Source of the DNA: Planococcus sp. MSAK28401
GTDB taxonomy: Bacteria > Bacillota > Bacilli > Bacillales_A > Planococcaceae
Reading direction: 5' to 3'
NCBI RefSeq assembly: GCF_018283455.1
Contig: NZ_JAAMTH010000001.1
Span: forward strand, 1,097,501-1,161,500
DNA length: 64,000 nt
Below are positions 62,168 to 64,000 of this stretch, in pieces; position 1 is the stretch's first letter; every line of letters begins with the position of its first letter. The notes under the pieces are model-generated. The model was not told the origin of the DNA. It made no database searches and saw only the letters and a list, made by a program, of their open reading frames with translations. Position numbers and translations under genes: made by a program.

Positions 62168-62620
62168 ATGAAAAAATGGATCGTTTTGCTGCTGGTGCTG
62201 CTGTTGGCGGCATGCGGCGAAGAAGATTCATCGGCTGGTGCGGGCGAAATGCCGCAGGAAGTGAAAGTCGAGTTCAATACAGAAGAAACCGCCGACCCGG
62301 GCGAAGAAGTGCTGCTATCTGCCACCATTACACAAGGCACAGAAGCGGTGGAAGATGCAGATGAAGTGGTCTTTGAAGTGTGGCAATCAGGAGCTCGCGA
62401 AAACAGCGAAATGTTGGAAGCAACTCATACGCAAGATGGCATTTATGAACATAGCTGGACTGTCGAAGAAGAAGGGCTGTATTTCATCCAAGCCCATACA
62501 ACAGCCCGCCGCATGCATGTCATGCCAAAAATGGAATTGACAGCAGGCGATCCGGATCCAGAATCGATTGTGCCTGACGATAGCGAAGATTCAGATGCCA
62601 TGGAGAAGATGGGGCATTGA
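62168..62620 (+). CDS. FixH/YtkA-like lipoprotein
   Basis: This 150-residue lipoprotein has a lipobox LLAAC (C17) and one beta-sandwich domain like YtkA and FixH (VKVEFNTEE, GIYEHSWTVEEEGLYFIQAH). A C-terminal His/Met-containing segment (ARRMHVMPKME) is typical of copper-handling or redox-linked relatives. The very acidic tail ends DAMEKMGH. It is probably anchored to the outer face of the membrane. It lies between cpfC and lplJ and ends near a terminator. Confidence 0.85.
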   Translation: MKKWIVLLLVLLLAACGEEDSSAGAGEMPQEVKVEFNTEETADPGEEVLLSATITQGTEAVEDADEVVFEVWQSGARENSEMLEATHTQDGIYEHSWTVEEEGLYFIQAHTTARRMHVMPKMELTAGDPDPESIVPDDSEDSDAMEKMGH

Positions 62621-62669
62621 TTTTTTCCGTCCCTGCCACTGTTGCACAACAGCTGGAAGACAAGGCATA

Positions 62670-62705
62670 AAAAAACGGCCGGAGAATTTCTCCGGCCGTT
62701 TTGTC
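62670..62705. terminator. terminator between the FixH-like and yhfH genes
   Basis: AAAAACGGCCGGAGAA-TT-TCTCCGGCCGTTTT, usable from both strands. Confidence 0.88.
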
Positions 62706-62708
62706 TGT

Positions 62709-62834
62709 TTAGATTTCGTTGCAGGTCTGGCAGTGATTGCCGTAGCACTCGTGCTGCTCTTCGATTTTCTCTCCGCAAGTGGCACACTGTTTCGGGGGCA
62801 AGTTCTTGAAGAATTCGACTACGTTCTCAATCAT
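62709..62834 (-). CDS. yhfH: zinc-ribbon small protein YhfH
   Basis: This 41-residue protein starts MIENVVEFFKNLPPKQ and has two CxxC pairs, C17-x2-C20 and C35-x2-C38, with EEQHECYGNHC between them. It matches the YhfH family, a Bacillales small protein of unknown function that likely binds zinc. An AAGGAG site lies 9 bases before the ATG. It lies upstream of lplJ on the opposite strand, as in B. subtilis. Confidence 0.85.
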   Translation of the reverse strand: MIENVVEFFKNLPPKQCATCGEKIEEQHECYGNHCQTCNEI

Positions 62835-62978
62835 TTCTACCAGCTCCTTTTTGTTATAGTACTGTAAGTGATAAACACAGTGTATTATAACAGTTTAGAT
62901 CCGTCAACCCTCAACCGTGATTATTTTTAAAAATTCCGTTAAAATAAAGACAGTCAATAGTAAAAAAGGAGAGAGATC

Positions 62979-63971
62979 ATGTATTTCGTAGATAACAAAG
63001 GCATCACAGATCCGCGCATCAACCTTGCCATCGAGGAGTATTTATTGAAAACGATGGATGTCGACCAGAATCCATTCCTGCTGTTCTATATCAACGAACC
63101 ATCCATTATCATCGGAAAAAACCAGAACACGGCAGAAGAAATCAATACCGATTATGTTGATTCGAACGGCATTCACGTCGTGCGCCGGCTTTCAGGCGGC
63201 GGGGCCGTGTATCATGACCACGGCAATCTGAACTTCAGCTTTATCACGAAGGATGACGGCAATAGTTTCCGTGATTTCCGCAAGTTCACGGAACCGGTCG
63301 TTAAAGCCTTGCAGGACATGGGCGTCAATGCTGAGCTTTCAGGGCGCAACGACTTGCTCGCAGAAGGCCGAAAGATTTCCGGCAATGCCCAGTTCGCGAC
63401 AAGAGGACGCATGTTCAGCCACGGCACGTTGCTATTCGATACGAAGATGGATGAAGTTGTATCGGCTTTGAAGGTCAATAAAGAAAAAATCGAGTCGAAA
63501 GGCATCAAATCGATTCGCAGCCGCGTGGCGAACATTTCGGAATTTCTCGACCAGGAAATGTCGGTGGAACAATTCCGTGAAGCCGTGCTGCATTCAATTT
63601 TTGCTGGTGAAGAAAATGTCCGTTTCTGGGAACTCACCGATGAAGACTGGAACAATATCCATGAACTGTCGAAAGAACGATACGCGAATTGGGACTGGAA
63701 CTACGGCAAATCACCGAAGTTCAATATTAAGCAATCTCACCGTTTCCCGGTTGGCGGCATCGATGTTCGCCTGCAAGTGGAAAAAGGCACCGTACAGGAA
63801 GCGCATATTTATGGCGATTTCTTCGGTGTTGGCGATGTATCAGAAATCGAACAGGCGATCACCGGCGTGAAATACGAACGCGCTGCACTTGCTGAAGCAA
63901 TCGAAGAGATCGACATCCCGAAATTGCTCGGAGGGATCACGACAGAAGATTTCCTCAAGTTGATTTATTAA
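62979..63971 (+). CDS. lplJ: lipoate-protein ligase LplJ
   Basis: This 330-residue ligase attaches lipoate to E2 and GcvH proteins. The lipoyl-AMP-binding motifs RRLSGGGAVYHD (about 69-80) and FATRGRMFSHGTLLFD (about 137-152) are present. The C-terminal domain is complete, and the stop codon lies 29 bases before the window end. Close to B. subtilis LplJ (YhfJ) in position and length. GGAGAGAG precedes the ATG. Confidence 0.95.
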   Translation: MYFVDNKGITDPRINLAIEEYLLKTMDVDQNPFLLFYINEPSIIIGKNQNTAEEINTDYVDSNGIHVVRRLSGGGAVYHDHGNLNFSFITKDDGNSFRDFRKFTEPVVKALQDMGVNAELSGRNDLLAEGRKISGNAQFATRGRMFSHGTLLFDTKMDEVVSALKVNKEKIESKGIKSIRSRVANISEFLDQEMSVEQFREAVLHSIFAGEENVRFWELTDEDWNNIHELSKERYANWDWNYGKSPKFNIKQSHRFPVGGIDVRLQVEKGTVQEAHIYGDFFGVGDVSEIEQAITGVKYERAALAEAIEEIDIPKLLGGITTEDFLKLIY

Positions 63972-64000
63972 GATTTTCTGTAGAGCCTGCTTTCGAGCAG

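Overview
The window is a low-to-mid GC Gram-positive chromosome segment, most likely from Planococcus or a close relative in the Planococcaceae. This rests on Bacillales-type rRNA and tRNA genes, AAGGAGG-type ribosome binding sites, lipoboxes, a BdbC-type oxidase, and long gene-order agreement (recalled, not searched) with the yhc, yhe, yha and yhf regions of Bacillus subtilis. The genus is an inference from overall protein character; no 16S rRNA is present.

Layout. 1-2474 is the 3' part of a 23S rRNA gene, followed by 5S rRNA and a tRNA cluster in the order of the B. subtilis trnD cluster (Asn-Ser-Glu-Val-fMet-Asp-Phe-Thr-Tyr-Trp-His-His-Gln-Gly-Cys-Leu). His is duplicated in tandem, and an extra identical Leu lies beyond the terminator. 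An intact IS256-family element (4625-5965) with an 8-bp target duplication sits next, touching the promoter of a short non-coding transcript ahead of a P-type ATPase gene. 8.9-18.4 kb holds two convergent C45-type acyltransferase/hydrolase paralogues, queG, trmL, a purine permease, an aldo-keto reductase, a pseudouridine synthase and a BdbC/thioredoxin pair. 18.5-23.7 kb is the yhcX-pgcA-yhcY-yhcZ block, whose kinase has the four-cysteine GAF pattern of AirS. 23.7-35.4 kb holds rsgA, membrane and transport genes (DUF2254, MscS, CDF, CNNM, CHR), kynU-kynB, a cysteine-less ArsC-like protein and a universal stress protein.

35.5-63.97 kb closely follows B. subtilis bmrB-bmrC-bmrD, yheE/B/A, yhaR/Q/P/O/N/M, prsA, hpr, yhaH, trpP, hit, ecsA-ecsB, yhaA, hmoB, hemE-hemH, yhfH and lplJ. 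The apparent units are a drug-efflux ABC pair behind a leader-peptide attenuator, a SbcD/Rad50-like pair with an exoribonuclease (yhaO-N-M, stop-start overlaps), and protein export and folding functions (prsA, ecsAB). There is also a heme module: hemE and coproporphyrin ferrochelatase, divergent from a heme-degrading monooxygenase.

The least expected content is regulatory and non-coding. It includes a three-copy intergenic repeat family, two leader-ORF/terminator attenuator architectures (bmr and rsgA), two near-perfect sigma-W-type promoters and three sigma-B-like promoters. There is also a TRAP-type GAG array on the trpP ribosome binding site, a perfect palindrome downstream of the hemE promoter, paired covarying hairpins after the two tRNA-Leu genes, and several genes of under 45 codons.
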